From assembly GCA_001695595.3 (NCBI GenBank), contig MBPM02000098.1:1-64000 (forward strand): 64,000 nt of DNA, given 5' to 3'. Positions 49,630 to 63,417 of the stretch are shown here, one piece after another; position 1 is the stretch's first letter, and every line of letters starts with the position of its first letter. The position numbers and the translations under genes were made by a program. Under the pieces are notes generated by a model, which saw only the letters and a list, made by a program, of their open reading frames with translations, had not been told where the DNA came from and searched no databases. The DNA comes from Plasmopara viticola. Its lineage: Eukaryota; Oomycota; Peronosporomycetes; Peronosporales; Peronosporaceae.

Positions 49630-52600
49630 ATTTTAAAATGAACGAGCCTATCGAATTTGCTTTGAATGGAAAGCCCACCTTGGTTTATCCAATTGCCTTG
49701 GACCCAAGAGTATTTGCACAACTTCTTAAAAGAATTAGCAAACTCTTTTTGGACTCCAAATTGGACTTCCTATTATCCGGGATTCCTTTTTGATGAAGAC
49801 AAACGGAAAGATTCCATTTTTCAAAGTAAGTCGTTCCTGAAGAAAAAAAATGAACGCTTGCGGGTACTTGAAAGTCTTCACCATAGAGTAGATAAAGTAC
49901 AGCATTTTGCATGCTCAGAAATAATCTAGTGTCTATCCGGACCAAATCACTATTACAAAAACCCAGCTTACGGGAAAGCTAATTGAACAAAATTTCTATA
50001 TGTCCAAGCAGAATATTATCTCCGACTTGGAATCCACAGAGCGCTGCTCTAAACTTTTTCAGAGCGCCAGCTATTCTGCACAAGACGCCAAGCTCGGTCG
50101 ATTCAATCGAAGACCTCGAGTCGACTTGTTTCTTTTTTTTTGTCGTACTGATCTGGAATTTACTGTTTGCCTTCGAGAGAATTTGGCCATAGTAAACCAA
50201 GATGGCCCAATTTCTCAAGACACTGAAGCGCGACGTATTTTGACGGATCAGGGTTATTTGGACAGCACCTTTACAGCCTTTAATTTTATTGGGCACCAAC
50301 ACACACGGCAACCGGAAAAACTCCGGGACCGGACGGCCTTCCTGTTGAATACTATAGGACAGACCTACCCCTCTGGAGCAGAATGTTCGATGATATATAT
50401 GCTGCTCAATTCCAGAGAATAAAACACTACATTTAAGCGAAGGGTCCTAGTCTCGCTTCTCCATAAAAAAGGCGATCGGAAACTTTCCAGCAATCTTCGA
50501 CCGATTCCACTACTTGATGTGGACGATAAAATAGGGCCCAGAAAGTTGGCCCGTAGGCCCGGCTCCGAGATTTGTCTACCAGGATAAATATGTATTTGTG
50601 CCGGGTCCAGATATTCGCCGCGCACATTTACGGTTTCGAGCTTTGACCCCATAATTCCGCGGCTGGCGCCGTTTTGCTAAATCTCGTTATAGCCTTTGAT
50701 AGTGTAGTGTGGGACGTACTTGAACAGGTTCAAATGTACTATGAATGCGGGGACTAATAATGCCGCTGGATACGAGTCCACTTCAGGGTACCCTAGCAAC
50801 CCAAATTTGATGGCCGACTACTTGTATCATTTAAACTAGGTGCGGGAGTCCGCCATGGGGACCCGTATCTCCAGCATAACTTGTGTTCTTCATTGATCCT
50901 TAACTTAATTTTCTTCGAGTTCGTCTTCAAATTTTTGGTCTCCAAAATAATCTATTCACTCACTTAATTAGCTCCACTCACTCAATTCGCGGCTCCGACT
51001 CACTCAATATTTCGACCCATACTCTTATGAGCTTTGCTGATGACTCCTACGTGATTAACGCCATACCAATTTCTTCTTGATTTTTTTTGGAGCTTTTGAG
51101 AGGCTCCTGGTATGAGTATTACCACGGCTACAAAAAAAGAAATCTTCCCTTTCAGCCTTGGACTGCGGAAAATGAGCCATTGCGACAAAACCTTCTATCA
51201 CTGAAAATTTTTCGTGGTAAACATTAATGCCTGCACCAGATTTATGGGTATTTTTATTTCGGACCAACTCTTTCAGATGCTGACCGACTTCAGCATCTTA
51301 TCGTGGGAATGGAAAATCGTTTTTCGCTTTGGCTTCACCGCGCAAGGACTTTACGAGGTCAAGTTGTTATTCTTCAACAAATCAATCTACCCGTACTGTG
51401 GTACACGGCCAGCGTTTGTTACATATCGTCCGCTGACTTTCGAGATCAACATTCACGAATAAAGTCACGATTCATGTGTCGTTTGAAAGTCTTTCAAAGC
51501 TTTGTTCCGCGATTGGTGGTTTCTTCCAGAATGTTAAAGTGAATTAGATTTAACACCTAATTTGGACTCCACTAAGAGTCTTCAACTTTACATGCTATGT
51601 AAAAGGTTTTAGTTGACAGGAAACCGACTTATTTACCATGCTCGGCGGATTCAATTATTCGATTTTTCGATGAAGTATTCTCGCCTTGGAGACAAGACTA
51701 CAATATTCTTTACACTCCAATTTCTATCGGCCCGGATCAAGTTGTCTCACACCGTTTCCTTCGCTGCACAACTCTTAAGTCTTATTGGCACTTTGTACTT
51801 TCTACATGGCATACCCAATTTCGAAAGAATATACAAGACTTCAAGTCACATTTGACAAGCTAATCAGCCCATCTTGATTAATGGGGATATTGTTAATAAA
51901 ATAAACTCGGGATCGGATCTACTAGGATGTTCTAATGGACTTGTGGTCGGGATTGCAAACCGAAAAGTAAGTTGTATTTGTGCGTTTATCCTTGTCCTAC
52001 TCTTTGCTGTCTCTCTTGCTGGCCATTCATTCCTTTCGCGCACGATAGCCATTCAATCGCATTGACCAATCACTGGTCATAGTAACGTCCGCCTTTCTTC
52101 GATCAGCACATCAATCTTTAACAGATATTACCTACGGCAACTGTGGTAAAACTTTAGCCGGAGCCACGAGGCCACAGGGATTAGCTGCCCAAGATAATTT
52201 TCAGCCGGCGCAACTATTCACCGTGTGCCTAGCACCTTTCACGGCTACGAGCCTTTCCCGTTCTTTGAGCCAGTTCGGCTCCGGGCGGCTTGTCAGCGCG
52301 CATTCATGCAACAATTTCTTGGACAAGGCTGGCTCTCTGCTGCGTTCACTATACCCTTATCCAATAGGGCTTAGTCAAGCGCTAAAGTTTTACGGTGCAC
52401 ATCACACCTGGACTTTTGACACTTTTGAAGTAACAGAGCTACGTGTGGCCAGAATTCGACAAATTTTAACGAAATTTTATTCACCAACAATGCCCCTTTC
52501 TCGACTCGAAGTATTCGGTAAACCTACGTACTATGTGGACCAGCGACTAATTACTGGGTCGACACGTCTTGCCAGTCTACTCCGCCCTTCTTTATCGGCT

Positions 52601-52680
52601 CCACCACAACGCTTTATTTCTCGATTATCGTCTTCAGCATCTTACTGCTACAGCTTCAGCCTGCCAACATGATTGCGGAG
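49630..52680 (+). mobile_element. LINE (L1-like) remnant
   Basis: Fragments in several plus frames follow LINE ORF2 order. RT palm near 50,445-50,530 (LLHKKGDRKL, then LRPIPLLDVDDKI). GVRHGDPYL near 50,840. The catalytic FADD box as LMSFADDSYV near 51,018. A C-terminal part (HRARTLRGQVVILQQ, LPVLWYTASV) near 51,330-51,420. The open segment at 52223-52672 is probably the 3' continuation. Stops and frameshifts are frequent. No apurinic endonuclease domain was found at the 5' side, so the copy is truncated or too diverged there. Confidence 0.78.
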
Positions 52681-54578
52681 CTTTGTTAAATGCCCCACAC
52701 TTATTTGGATATTGTGATTTTGCGACACGAATGTGGTCTAATTAGCTCAGTGCTTTTTGAGACTTTTCAAGCCACACTGGAATGGTAGTCAGTTCCTTTT
52801 TTAAAACTTGAACCAACCGATTATGCCAAATCTCGTTACGTTTATAATTTATATGTGATTTTCCACATTTTGCGAGTAGTGATTCTTCGTTGCTATTAGA
52901 TGCACCGGAATGATGCTCGCTCTTATGATTTTTCAAGCCAACATCATCGAACTTAACGCTTTAGTCAAGGCTGTAATAGTGCTTTAGATAGAGCTGTTCA
53001 ATTACGATATATGCTGCAAAACTTCAAGCCGTTCTAGTGCCAAGCTGCGGCAATTTTTTATGCTACTAGCCAGACTGCAGTCTACCAGGAATTTACTGCT
53101 TAAATTTCACAATGAAGACGCGGTGCAGCGAACTCGTTCGAGGTTTTAGCATTAATGGTGATTATCCCTCAAAGTTTCCCTGACCCCATTTTAGCAGCCG
53201 CCACAATTGGGTCTTATTGTAGCTGAGAGGATGACGGTTATAGCCATTTTGCCAAGAAGAAGCGGGCCAAAAAATGCTGATTTTAGGTTTGCTTTTGGCC
53301 TTTCGTTTTTTCGGCCTCAGCATCTTTCGAACTCTTTGGCTTTTCACCTTTTTAGGAGTTTTGTACTCTTGGACTTAGTCGTAACCGATATGCTGATTGC
53401 GCCTGTTTGAGGTCACGGGTTGATTCGATCTACGTCGCATCTTACATACCAAGTTGATGGGACTACTATCAAGTTAGCGGTCCCTGCAGCTTTCCGCCAC
53501 CGTCATTTGCATCAAGGTGTTGTCTTCCCCTAAGAAAGGGCTTCGCGTGCCGACGTTTTATGGCTAGGTGCTGTAACGATTCCCTCACGACAGTGCCTTC
53601 AGCATTTATCGCAAGCTATAAACTTTTCGACTTCTCAATTGTAATTTCCCCAAATAGCACACCTGTCAGTTTTCGACCACGGCAGGCATACAAAGTATAA
53701 GTCACATAGTGAGCTGAAGACGCATCCAGAGTTAGCACTAAAATCCCTGTACTTTCAAAACGGGTCAGTTGGTGCGGTGGAGTTACTACCTCTGCGCCAA
53801 GATCCCGCCGCGACTCTACGTCCTCAAGTTGCAATTTAAGCCTACTTGAGGATACTATAGACACGATCTAGATACCAATACAGTAGCTAGGCAATTTGCT
53901 GGAGAAAAGTGTAATGATTTTTTTACTGTAATTTTAACATGCTTAACTGAAGCGGACCATTGAAACAACTTTGCCAATTTAACCTAAGACAAGTAAACAC
54001 TGATGCACAGAATTTTTTATGGATGCTAGGCTATATGCGTAACGGAGACAGACTGGGAACGCTTTTAAGCCTGATAACAAAGACAAATCATGTCAAGCAA
54101 AATTAAGCTTAGTGCGAGATTCAGAGCAAGACAAGAGAACGGAGCATGTACGGGAGCTTAACATGGCAGCAGATAATGTGATTGAGACAACGGATTGATT
54201 AAATTTGATCTATGTCATGGTGCTGATTAAGTTTGATCTATGTCATGAGCTCAAAAGTCGAAGATCCTTTCTGCATGCTAAGTGTTAAGATTATTGCTGC
54301 AAGCTTCGCCACAAGGTTCGAAGAAAGGCAAATGCAAAAACAAAGTGGAAGGCAAGAATTAGTCAGCTTTTATGTACGGGCCCCTGGCGATTGGCTTGTC
54401 TGAATACACTTAATTGGGATAGCTCAATAAATTATCTCAAATGCTACTCGTCCAACTTTTCTGTGAGCGACGACAAACTAAATGAAAAAATACCAGTTCG
54501 TTCTTCCTAAGCAAATTGAGCATAAAGGCCCTCCTACCGGTCCGCAATCATTTAGCAATAGGCTTCAAGTTCACTTGC
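52681..54578. other. Sequence between the LINE and the deubiquitinase gene
   Basis: Mostly AT-rich and non-coding. It may include LINE tail to about 53.4 kb. The last 700 bp hold a 28-bp tandem repeat and should include the 3' end of the deubiquitinase transcript. Confidence 0.4.
54196..54247 (+). repeat. 28-bp-spaced tandem repeat
   Basis: TGATTAAATTTGATCTATGT at 54196 recurs as TGATTAAGTTTGATCTATGT at 54224; the 24-bp match continues through CATG. Two copies only. Confidence 0.75.
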
Positions 54579-57500
54579 TTACATGTAGCCATCCGTGCTG
54601 CTGCCGTCTTCTTGTGTGTCCAAATGCACTGCTCGAAAGCGCTCGTTGCTGTCACGAATCTCATCTTCACTATCGTCATATTCGACTGTCTCTGCGTCAG
54701 CGTCTACGTCCACAGTCTCTACAATCATGTCAGACGGAGGCGCAGTCGGGGCGAGCGGGTCATGGTTGGTGTCACCAAAGCCGCATCCCGTCATAAAACC
54801 ATTGACTGAGTCCGAAGCATCCGTAGCGTCTCCATTCCCATCCAGTGTTGCCAGTGTCGAGCTGTAGAGACGCACAGTGGGCACAGGCGGTTTAGCCTTT
54901 TCATTCTTAACCCAAACCTTCCATCCATCGATCGGCGGAGACTCGTCATCAATGTGGGACTGGACAAAGTAGAAATCCTCATCCGACATCGTACCGAGCA
55001 GATTCTTGTTCGGAGAGTACGAAATGTACCAGCGACGAGCCTTACTCGGCATGCAACAGCGAAAGAGCGTGTACTCAATATTGTTCTTGACACAAGCGTA
55101 CGTTAAGCAGTTGTCGTGGGTGTAAGATGTGCTAGTGTACACACCGTTGACAGCAGTGTACCCAGCGCCTTCCACCACGTACCGCCGCTGCTCCTCCTGA
55201 TATGGAATGCCCAACGCCTCGCCTAGCCGCCACAGCATCTCGACTTTTGCTGGCTCCCGCTTTAATAACGATAGACGTCCCCCTAGACTCGGCTGTAGCG
55301 ATTCGATCCGCAACCACTCATATAACCAATACCACTTGCTGCGATGCTCGGCTAGCCAAGCGCTAACTGCAGGAACACGTGCTCGTAGTTCCAACAAGAG
55401 AACTAGCTGTCGGTACACAAAGAGTGGGCCGTGAGCGGTATTTACAAAGTGCGAACGCAGATTTTCTCGGCCGCGTGAGGAGCTGAGCAAGCCATAGTCG
55501 CTGTGGGTAAATGCCAGCTCGACAAGTTCCGTCTGGTAATCACTTTCATAACTTAGCACACGCTGCACTGCAAGCGCACAAGCGTCAACCACAGGTTGTC
55601 CCTTCCATCCCGTCTCGGTGCTCTGGAGGCAATGTAGAAGGGCACGCAGTAATCGCAAAGATGTCGCGCGATCTCCTAAGCTTAATCGCAACAGTAATTC
55701 ACACGTCGTTTCTGCTTCTTCCTCGAGGGCTGAATCAAAAAATACATCATTGAGCAACGCATCGCGACTCAAAGGACTTAACCCCTCGAGAATTTGGGTT
55801 CCAGTCGGCACGACCCCGCTTGACAGCGAGTGTCGCTGAAGATCTTCACTAAACCCGAACGCGCGTAGATCTTGTATTACTGATTTTGTTGATGTGACAG
55901 CCATGTCCGTATAGTACAGCAAAAAACCATCAATTTCTACTCGTGAGGCAGTTGCGTCGACTTTTTCCTTTGCAGCGTCCTTGGTTACAACACCGTACTT
56001 TGTAAGCATATGCTGAGCTTGTTGCTTAACCGCCGGACTGTTAGTAGCACTGCTTAACGATACAGACAGAAACTTTTTAAGTTCTTCGAGACCCAAGCTA
56101 GGGTTGTTCTCCGTGCCTTCACGTGTCTGATACTCCTTAAAAATTTCAACGAGTGCATGCTCTGCCTTTTCTGATAAAACTGTGCGGTGGGGATACTGTG
56201 CGCTGCTTTCGGTAAGTAAGGGCTCCGTCGTACGCCGCGGTAGACCTAACATCGCGATTACAGCCTCGAGGAGATACTGATAGTCTGGTGACGCGTATCG
56301 TGACGCCGTCGGTTGCAATGTCGAGGATGGAAACGCAACTTTTAATGCACTCGGGCTACGATCGCATAGAAAGAAGTTAATTAATCGTGGAATCATCTCG
56401 AGCTGTTGCAGCTGCGTTCTCGCCGTGTCACTGGTTTCTGCGCAATTGCGCAAAAGCATAAAACACTCTTCCAAATGGGTCTGCTGCATGATAGAGGTCT
56501 GATCTAAAAAAGACGCAATGGACTCCAAGAATGCCCGAATGACAGCAGCATCAGCCATTGCCGTCGCTTCAGCGCTCACTTCATCCAGAGTCGACTTCTC
56601 TACTTTTCGGTGAGCCTCGTAAGCAGTGAGAGCTCGTGACACGAGGTGTACAAACGACTGACGGGCAATTGAATCTGGGCACTCAAAGAGCAAATTACGC
56701 AGCCAAAGAATGCGCTTTGACGTCGATAATGCAGAAAAGAAACGTGCACAGATACTTTTGGATTGTGTAAACTTGGACGCAAGTACCGTGATCCACCGGG
56801 CAATCCCGTGCTTTTCTCGTGAATGAAGTAAAACACTCAGCACGAACTCAACTCCAATCTCTGTTAGCGTCATTTGAATTTCTTCATCAACTTGTGCGGC
56901 TGAAGCAGCTAGTGCTGTCGGTGCAGCCGGCGGTAGCGATACGTCATTCGTTTGTGACGATGGCGATGGAGTCATAGGTAAATCATCTTGTGCTGCTGGG
57001 ATTAAAGTATCTTTTATGTATTGAGTTTGAACCATCTCACGTAAGAATTCGTGAAATTCTACATCGAATAGGTAAGAGTTTTGCAGGAACGCTTCGTTAG
57101 ACTTCCACACTTCTGCTTCAAACTCACATCGCTCTTCGTCTGGAGCCGCAACATGGGTTGGTGTTTCATATTCAGCTTCAGCAGAAGCGTCTAATGTCAC
57201 CTCAGGCTCGACAGGAATTACTTTTTCGTAGAAAAGCATGAGCGCGTTGCTAAAAACTTCCATCTCCATTGAGTTATTTGACCCGTGCCACGAGCGCCGT
57301 TGCACCCCTCCAAAACACTCAGCCTCAATGTTAGCTGGATCAAATGGCGTCACGTCCTCGTCATCATATTTAAACCACTTTTCAGACATGTGGTCATATA
57401 TAAAGGAATAGTAGTGGCCACCTTGAGCTACTCCAGAGTGTACGAGAATGCCTTTTAGTCGGTAATCGTAACTTGGATCCGACTTGATTCCGCTTACGTT

Positions 57501-60500
57501 ATCGCTTTCGACACTATGCTTCTCCGTTGGATTTCGCGGGGAAGCTGCAAGGGTGATGCTTGACCCAAGTGACGCTTGCGTTTCTCGCGTATCGCCGTTA
57601 ACATCCGCCATAAACTCATCCGAATCACTTGAGTCATCGGAGGCCATGTCTTCATCAGTCGATGCGACTTGACGCTCTTGCTGCAAATTTGATCGAGCCT
57701 CCTGCTCCTCAATACCCGCCTTGGAGTATGGTTTCATGCTCAGACGCGTGGGAAACGAACACCGATTGTTCAACTTGACAGTCTCAAAAGTCGTGTAGTC
57801 CAAATCGAAGCGCTTCAAGTGAAGAATCAGCAGGTTGGGAAGCGAGCCAAAGCACGTTCGCCGAACAGCCGCCTTCTTTGTAGCACACAGCTCGCATTCT
57901 ACCTTATTGTCACCATCCATCAGCTCCCCTTCAACAAAAGCAGAAAGCGACTCCTCGATGCTTTCTTTTCCACGAATTTGAAGCTCCAAGCGAATAAATG
58001 GTTCTTCGCGTTCGTACCGATGTCCACAATCCTTCGGAAGCTTTTGAGATAACAATTTTCCGCCAAGCACGTCCTGGAGACATCTCGTGCCTTGAGGAGT
58101 CGTTTTCAGACCTGTTTCAAGGCGATCCAATAGCTTGTCACAAAATTCAGTCGCATCGTTCTGTTGATATACCGAAAATTCCAGGTTTAAACAAGTGCAC
58201 GAGTCAACAAATGCTTTTGGGTTGAAATAACGCATTTCGGTGTCACGCAAGTAGCAGAACGTGCGCTGAAGTTGACGAAGAACTTCTAAAGTCGCGTCAG
58301 TGCCCGTCAGTTCTGGTTGTAAAATTACATAGCGACCATTTTCATTTCCTGGTCGACCTTCGGCCAGCACGAAAGTCGCCTCCGCCCCATTCTCGTATCG
58401 CATCGTATGCTGGTCCGTTGAAACATCGTACCCAACAACATTCGCTTCGTAAATCCGGCCGCCCAAGCACTCGAGGGCCACACGGCACCCTATTAAGCGC
58501 TCTGGAAACTTTTCAGCTTCTGCTTTGGTCGGCTCTTGAGGAACGGGGCGACTTGCCACTTTGGCACCTAGTAGTCCTTGCCGCAACGTAGGGTGCATAA
58601 ACAACTGCTGCAAGAAAGAGTTCATGTAGCAAGAACAGCCTTGATTTTTAAGCCCTACATGTTCGCCATTACCACGCGTTTCAATATTATTTTCTTGCCC
58701 CCACTTAAAACGTAGCGAATCGCTTCGCGTGAATAGTTTTGTTAGACGGTCCTGTAAGTCATGCAAGATACCAACGTCGGCAGAAATTGCACTAGCTAGC
58801 AGCTTGAATGCCGGGCGTCGCGTTTCCAGCGATACGCATAACGGACAGCGACGACGACCTTCAGATGGCAGTGTAAATAAACACGCTTCGTAAATGACGT
58901 CTACAATGTCGCGAGCAATTTTAGCTCGTACGTCAGCATGCACCACGAGCACTTCACGCAAAAATTCCAAGAAACCTATCAATACTTCACCTGAACGCTC
59001 GTTACAAGCAAGAAATTTGCTCGAAAAGCCGAGACGTAGCTTTGCCACGACGGCCTGCGCTAGCTTTTCACAATAAGAAGACGACTTGCCGCGCTCGAGT
59101 CGAGCCAACGAGCAAAGCATGCGCGTATACTGGTCACACGGTACAGCTACACTTTCAATACGATAAATGGATTCGATGCATTCCTCAAAGACCACCTCGG
59201 CTGCCGCGTCAGATACCCTACAAACAGAATCCAACGATGAGAGCCACTGGTCCCGCATTTGGTCCGAATCGAACTTTGTGAAAATATCAACGATCATAGC
59301 ACGCGGCTTCAGCGCCTTAATGAACTTGGCTGCTGCATCATTTGCAATGGACACAATCGATTCCACAGTCTTCACGGCATCAAACAAGATACGGTACGCC
59401 GTCTTTGTTAGAGGGATAGTTTCCTGAATGCGCGCATATTCTGATACAACGAGTTCTGCAATTTTTAACACCAACTGATCGTAGCGACTTTGCTCCACAA
59501 CAATTTTAGGCTTTGGAGTCTCAAGATTTTCGCCTGCTCTGGTTTGCGAGACACATTCGGATAGAACTTCAGTCGGCGTTTGACCACTTGCAGTAGCCGA
59601 GTAGAGTCCATTATCATGGCCAGAGTCAAAAAGACAAAACTTCAAGATACGAAGCGCCACTGCAGCACCTTCATTAAAAGATTTTGCGTGAAAATTTGCG
59701 CTGATAAAGTAAGAAAGGACTTCGTGAAACCCACCGCCCGAAATGAATCGCTTTAGATAAGTCTGCGCAAATGGTATTTTGGTGGCATCTGATGGCAGCA
59801 AAAGCGCATCCATGATTTGTAGCGTGTATACAGCCTGATGCGACGATATACCTTTCACCAAGGCTGACCAATCAGCCATCTTGTCATTGCTGTCGGGACT
59901 ATCGGATAAGGGCTTCATGTAAACATTGCCATCGCTCACGTCAGTTGCGCCGATGTTAGAAACATAGGTCAAAAGCTTCACACTCGTAGGAATTTGCTTT
60001 AAAAGGGCCCACAGTAGCTCGTGGACTGAATGACTCTCGACAATGTCGAGGACACGAAACAAAATCTCAAAGTACGAAGCATCACGAGCAATTACAATAC
60101 CAGGGTGCTGCTCAAATGAGGAGGGTGGAATTGAAGAGAGGGATGAAGCCAATGCTTGATCCTGCTCCTGCACAATGGAGCTAGAGCGTGTCACGACCGT
60201 GTTAAACATCAGCACGCGCAATTCACTAGACTCCGTTATCTGTAGTTCTGCTAGTGTCTTTTGATCGCCCGTGATTGCTGACCCTGACGCAAGGATTTTC
60301 GTTTGTTGCATTGGATGCCCAACCCGCTTTTCAATTTGCTTGCGAAATTGCCACAAAGTCTGGTTTGAGTATGCTGATGTCTGCATCGTTCGAACCGTAT
60401 TATCACGACCTGAGGCTACAGCAGCCGGGACACTCACACCGCTTGTATTAGATGAAGGAATTCGCTGCGCAATAATTTTTATCGTAAAGTAAGCGCCACG

Positions 60501-63417
60501 ACCGCTAAGTCCATGAGGAATAAAATTCTGCTTCTTGCGAGCACTAGACACGAAACCTGTTAACAGACTTGAGCACTGCTGCACGAGCTTAAGTGATTCT
60601 GGTGTGCTCTCCTTAACTGTTGACAATTGTCTAAATACACGCGCTAAGAAATCTTTTACGCCCTCATTTGATTCGCTCCGTTTATCTTGATTAAGCTCAT
60701 CAGGTGATCGCTCATATACCCGAAGCAGCTCACGTGTAGCCATTTCGGCTACTTCAAGAGGAGCCTCAAATGCGATACGCCACAATGCATCAATCCCCAG
60801 CAGCTGCGGTGAGCTGGTTTCCGATTTTTCATCGTTTCGTTGCATTACCTTATGTTGAGCATTTAAACCCACAAAGTAGGTGTTAAAACACTTGTATCCC
60901 ATGCATCCTAACGTCGTAAAATCGGTTTGCTTGCACAGGAGTTCGTTAAAGACGTACAAGCACACGTCCAAGTTAAATGCCGAGCTTATTGACCCACCGA
61001 CCGTGCTTGCACCAGATGCTGTTCCACTTTGCCGCAAGCTCGTTTGATTAAAAAAAATCAAACAGAATTCACGTTCAGCAGGTGATGAAGAGAGAACATT
61101 CCATAGTCGTTCAATCTGAGGGATTGAGAGCTCGAGCTTTAACGACTTGACGTGAATGTAGTGAATCAATTCCAGGCGATGTCCGATGGCTGTGCGATAA
61201 TATGGAGCCTGTTTATTATTGTTTCGCGCCACAAAATTTGCAAGTTCATCAAATAATAAACTCACTAACCCGTGTTCTGAATTAAGCGATTCCACCACAA
61301 GTCCTTGATCAATGCGATAAGAATCAATCAAAAATTTGAGCAGCTCCAACGATTTAGAAGCTGTTGAATCCTTTATAGACAACTCTGCTGTGTTGACTAA
61401 AGTTATTGGGCTGTTGTCGCTAGGTGTCGAGTCATTTAATGTCAATGCCGGTGATGCAGAAGAATTTGGCGCTAAGCTCGACAGCGAGCAAGACTTTTTA
61501 ATCCCCTCGATACACTCGTTTAAGAACGCCTTTCGAAGCGGCTCACCAAATTCGCTTCGTAGCCCTTCTTGAAAAAAGTCACGCAGACTTCTACTCAGTC
61601 GAATGTTAGCGATACTGCAATGCATTTGAATTGACCAAAGCAGCTGCAAAATCGCCCTTGTGACGTTAACGTTACGCTCCATGAGAAAGTTTGGTGAGTT
61701 AGTGGCCAACCGCTGCAAGAACGAAATAAGCTCTGGAAAAGGCTCATTTTTTTCTAAGCTCTGCAGCAGTGAGGCATGAATACTTTCAACCAGATGCAAC
61801 AGCAGTTCATTCGACAAAAAAGGTACCGTAGCAATAAGGAGGATGTGAATCTCATGCACCAGCGTCTGGTCTTTTTGGATGCAGGATTGCCAAATCACAT
61901 CAACAGATGGCGCATCTAGCTTGTTAGATTCCGCCAGAAATTTTACCAGCAACGCACTGCGCGACACAATCTCACGATGGATTCTATCACCAAATATTTC
62001 CTTAAGAATGTTTTTGTTCACCACCCAAGCACTCAAAATATAATCTAGTCGAGTCTGGTCCTCATCGCCATTCTCCGGAACGCTTTCCGCGATCAATTCA
62101 GGAGCCGGAGCCTCTCCTTTTCCTGTAGGTATCCAATCGTGCGTCGGGGGTAAGTATTCTTCGTACTGAGACTGATGCTGGTAGTAATCAATATCCTGGT
62201 CAGATCCAGGCTGCATCTTGTCGGCCTCTGAGATAAACCACCATTTTAATCCACTTTTCATAGTGCAGCAAAAAAGTGTAAACGTTTGCCCTGTTTCTTG
62301 CTGTCGAAACACATACGTTGCTGAAGTCGTGTTGGCCTTTAACATGTATACACCATTAACAGCGGCAGTGCCGGCGTTTCGTACAAAGTATCGTGACGGA
62401 AAGGCTCGCGATGCTCGGGCATAGTTAACAATTTGATTAATTTGCTCCAAACCAAAAAGTCGCAACGGCAGTGAAGTCGACTCCACGTACCTCTCTGTAA
62501 TTCCGAGCCATAATGCATTTATGGCCTCAGGTGGCACCACTCCTGCATCCACTAGTTTCCGAATAATCCCGATAATGGCTCCCACAGCGTCACTAGATTC
62601 CTTTTTCAAAACGGCATCCGATATTTTTGTAAAGTACGTCATAATTAACACTGCAATCTTAGTACAAATTGTTTCCGGAACCGACGTTCGAAACTCCAAT
62701 AATGCTTGTAGCAAGACACGAATATCTTCACTGTCCATCGCAGCCTCTAATTCGTCGCCTTCGCGGTAGTTTTGCATTAAAAGTTCCAGCGTACTCAACA
62801 ACAAGTGAAAACCTTTCATCTCGCAGAACGCTTCAATGCACTGAGCTCGCACTTCCGGCGATCCAGGCACTTTGTTCCAGTAACTGCCAATCATTGCCGA
62901 GGTGCGCAAATCCTTATAAAAAGTCTTTTTCTTGCAGAAAATCATAGTTAGCACTGGCAACGTCTGAAAATACTTGCCCCCCTTCATCTGCGCAACCACT
63001 AGCGGCACTGCCAGAGACAGACACTGCGTCACACACGACTTTTCAAACGATCCGATCTTGCTGGTACTGTCATTGGTAAGACAAGAGCAATACGACAACG
63101 TTAGACATGACAGCGCTAAACTAAATTGAAACAAGACACAACACGCACTGCTGGTCTAGCATGATGCTTATGATTTTCTGAAACGCATCATCCAAAAAAG
63201 CTTGGCTTTCGGGACGGTCAATATGCTGGTAGGCCGAGTTCAGCACCTTAACAGCATTCTGCCAGCCTACCGTAGACTTTTGACGCAGATCGTCTTGCAC
63301 CGCGTGGAAGAGTTCAAGCTCCTCCTCCTCCATGTCGCCCAATTGGTCACTTGTGCTCTCTTGGCTCTTTTTTCGTCGTTTCTGACTGTCCTTGTCTTGA
63401 GCAGGAGTACGCTCCAT
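54579..63417 (-). CDS. Giant ubiquitin-specific protease (USP9X/USP24/USP34-type)
   Basis: Deubiquitinating cysteine protease that would cleave ubiquitin from proteins. Exons 63417-63149 and 63066-54579 (82-nt intron, GTGCGT donor, ACAG acceptor, phase-consistent) give about 2,918 aa; residue numbers below count from the second exon. Long helical, armadillo-like regions flank the core, as in the large USP9X/24/34 enzymes. A ubiquitin-like domain lies near 925-980 (LWQFRKQIEKRV). Catalytic core: Cys box GLKNQGCSCYMNSFLQQL with the nucleophile near 1502; QQNDATEF; zinc-ribbon CELC; LILHLKRFDLDY; His box GVAQGGHYYSF with His near 1907; then WFKYDDEDVTPFD. Between the Cys box and QQNDATEF sits a Tudor-like insertion (about 1545-1601). 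A VNGVY-type module occurs near 250-340 and again near 2650-2745. The ATG at 63417 is the first in the frame, but the frame stays open upstream. Confidence 0.9.

Noticed and set aside
49638..49790. Open frame beginning NEPIEFALNGKPTLVYP as an independent gene
   Set aside because: It ends quickly and lies at the 5' side of a broken LINE in the same direction, so it is better read as part of that element.
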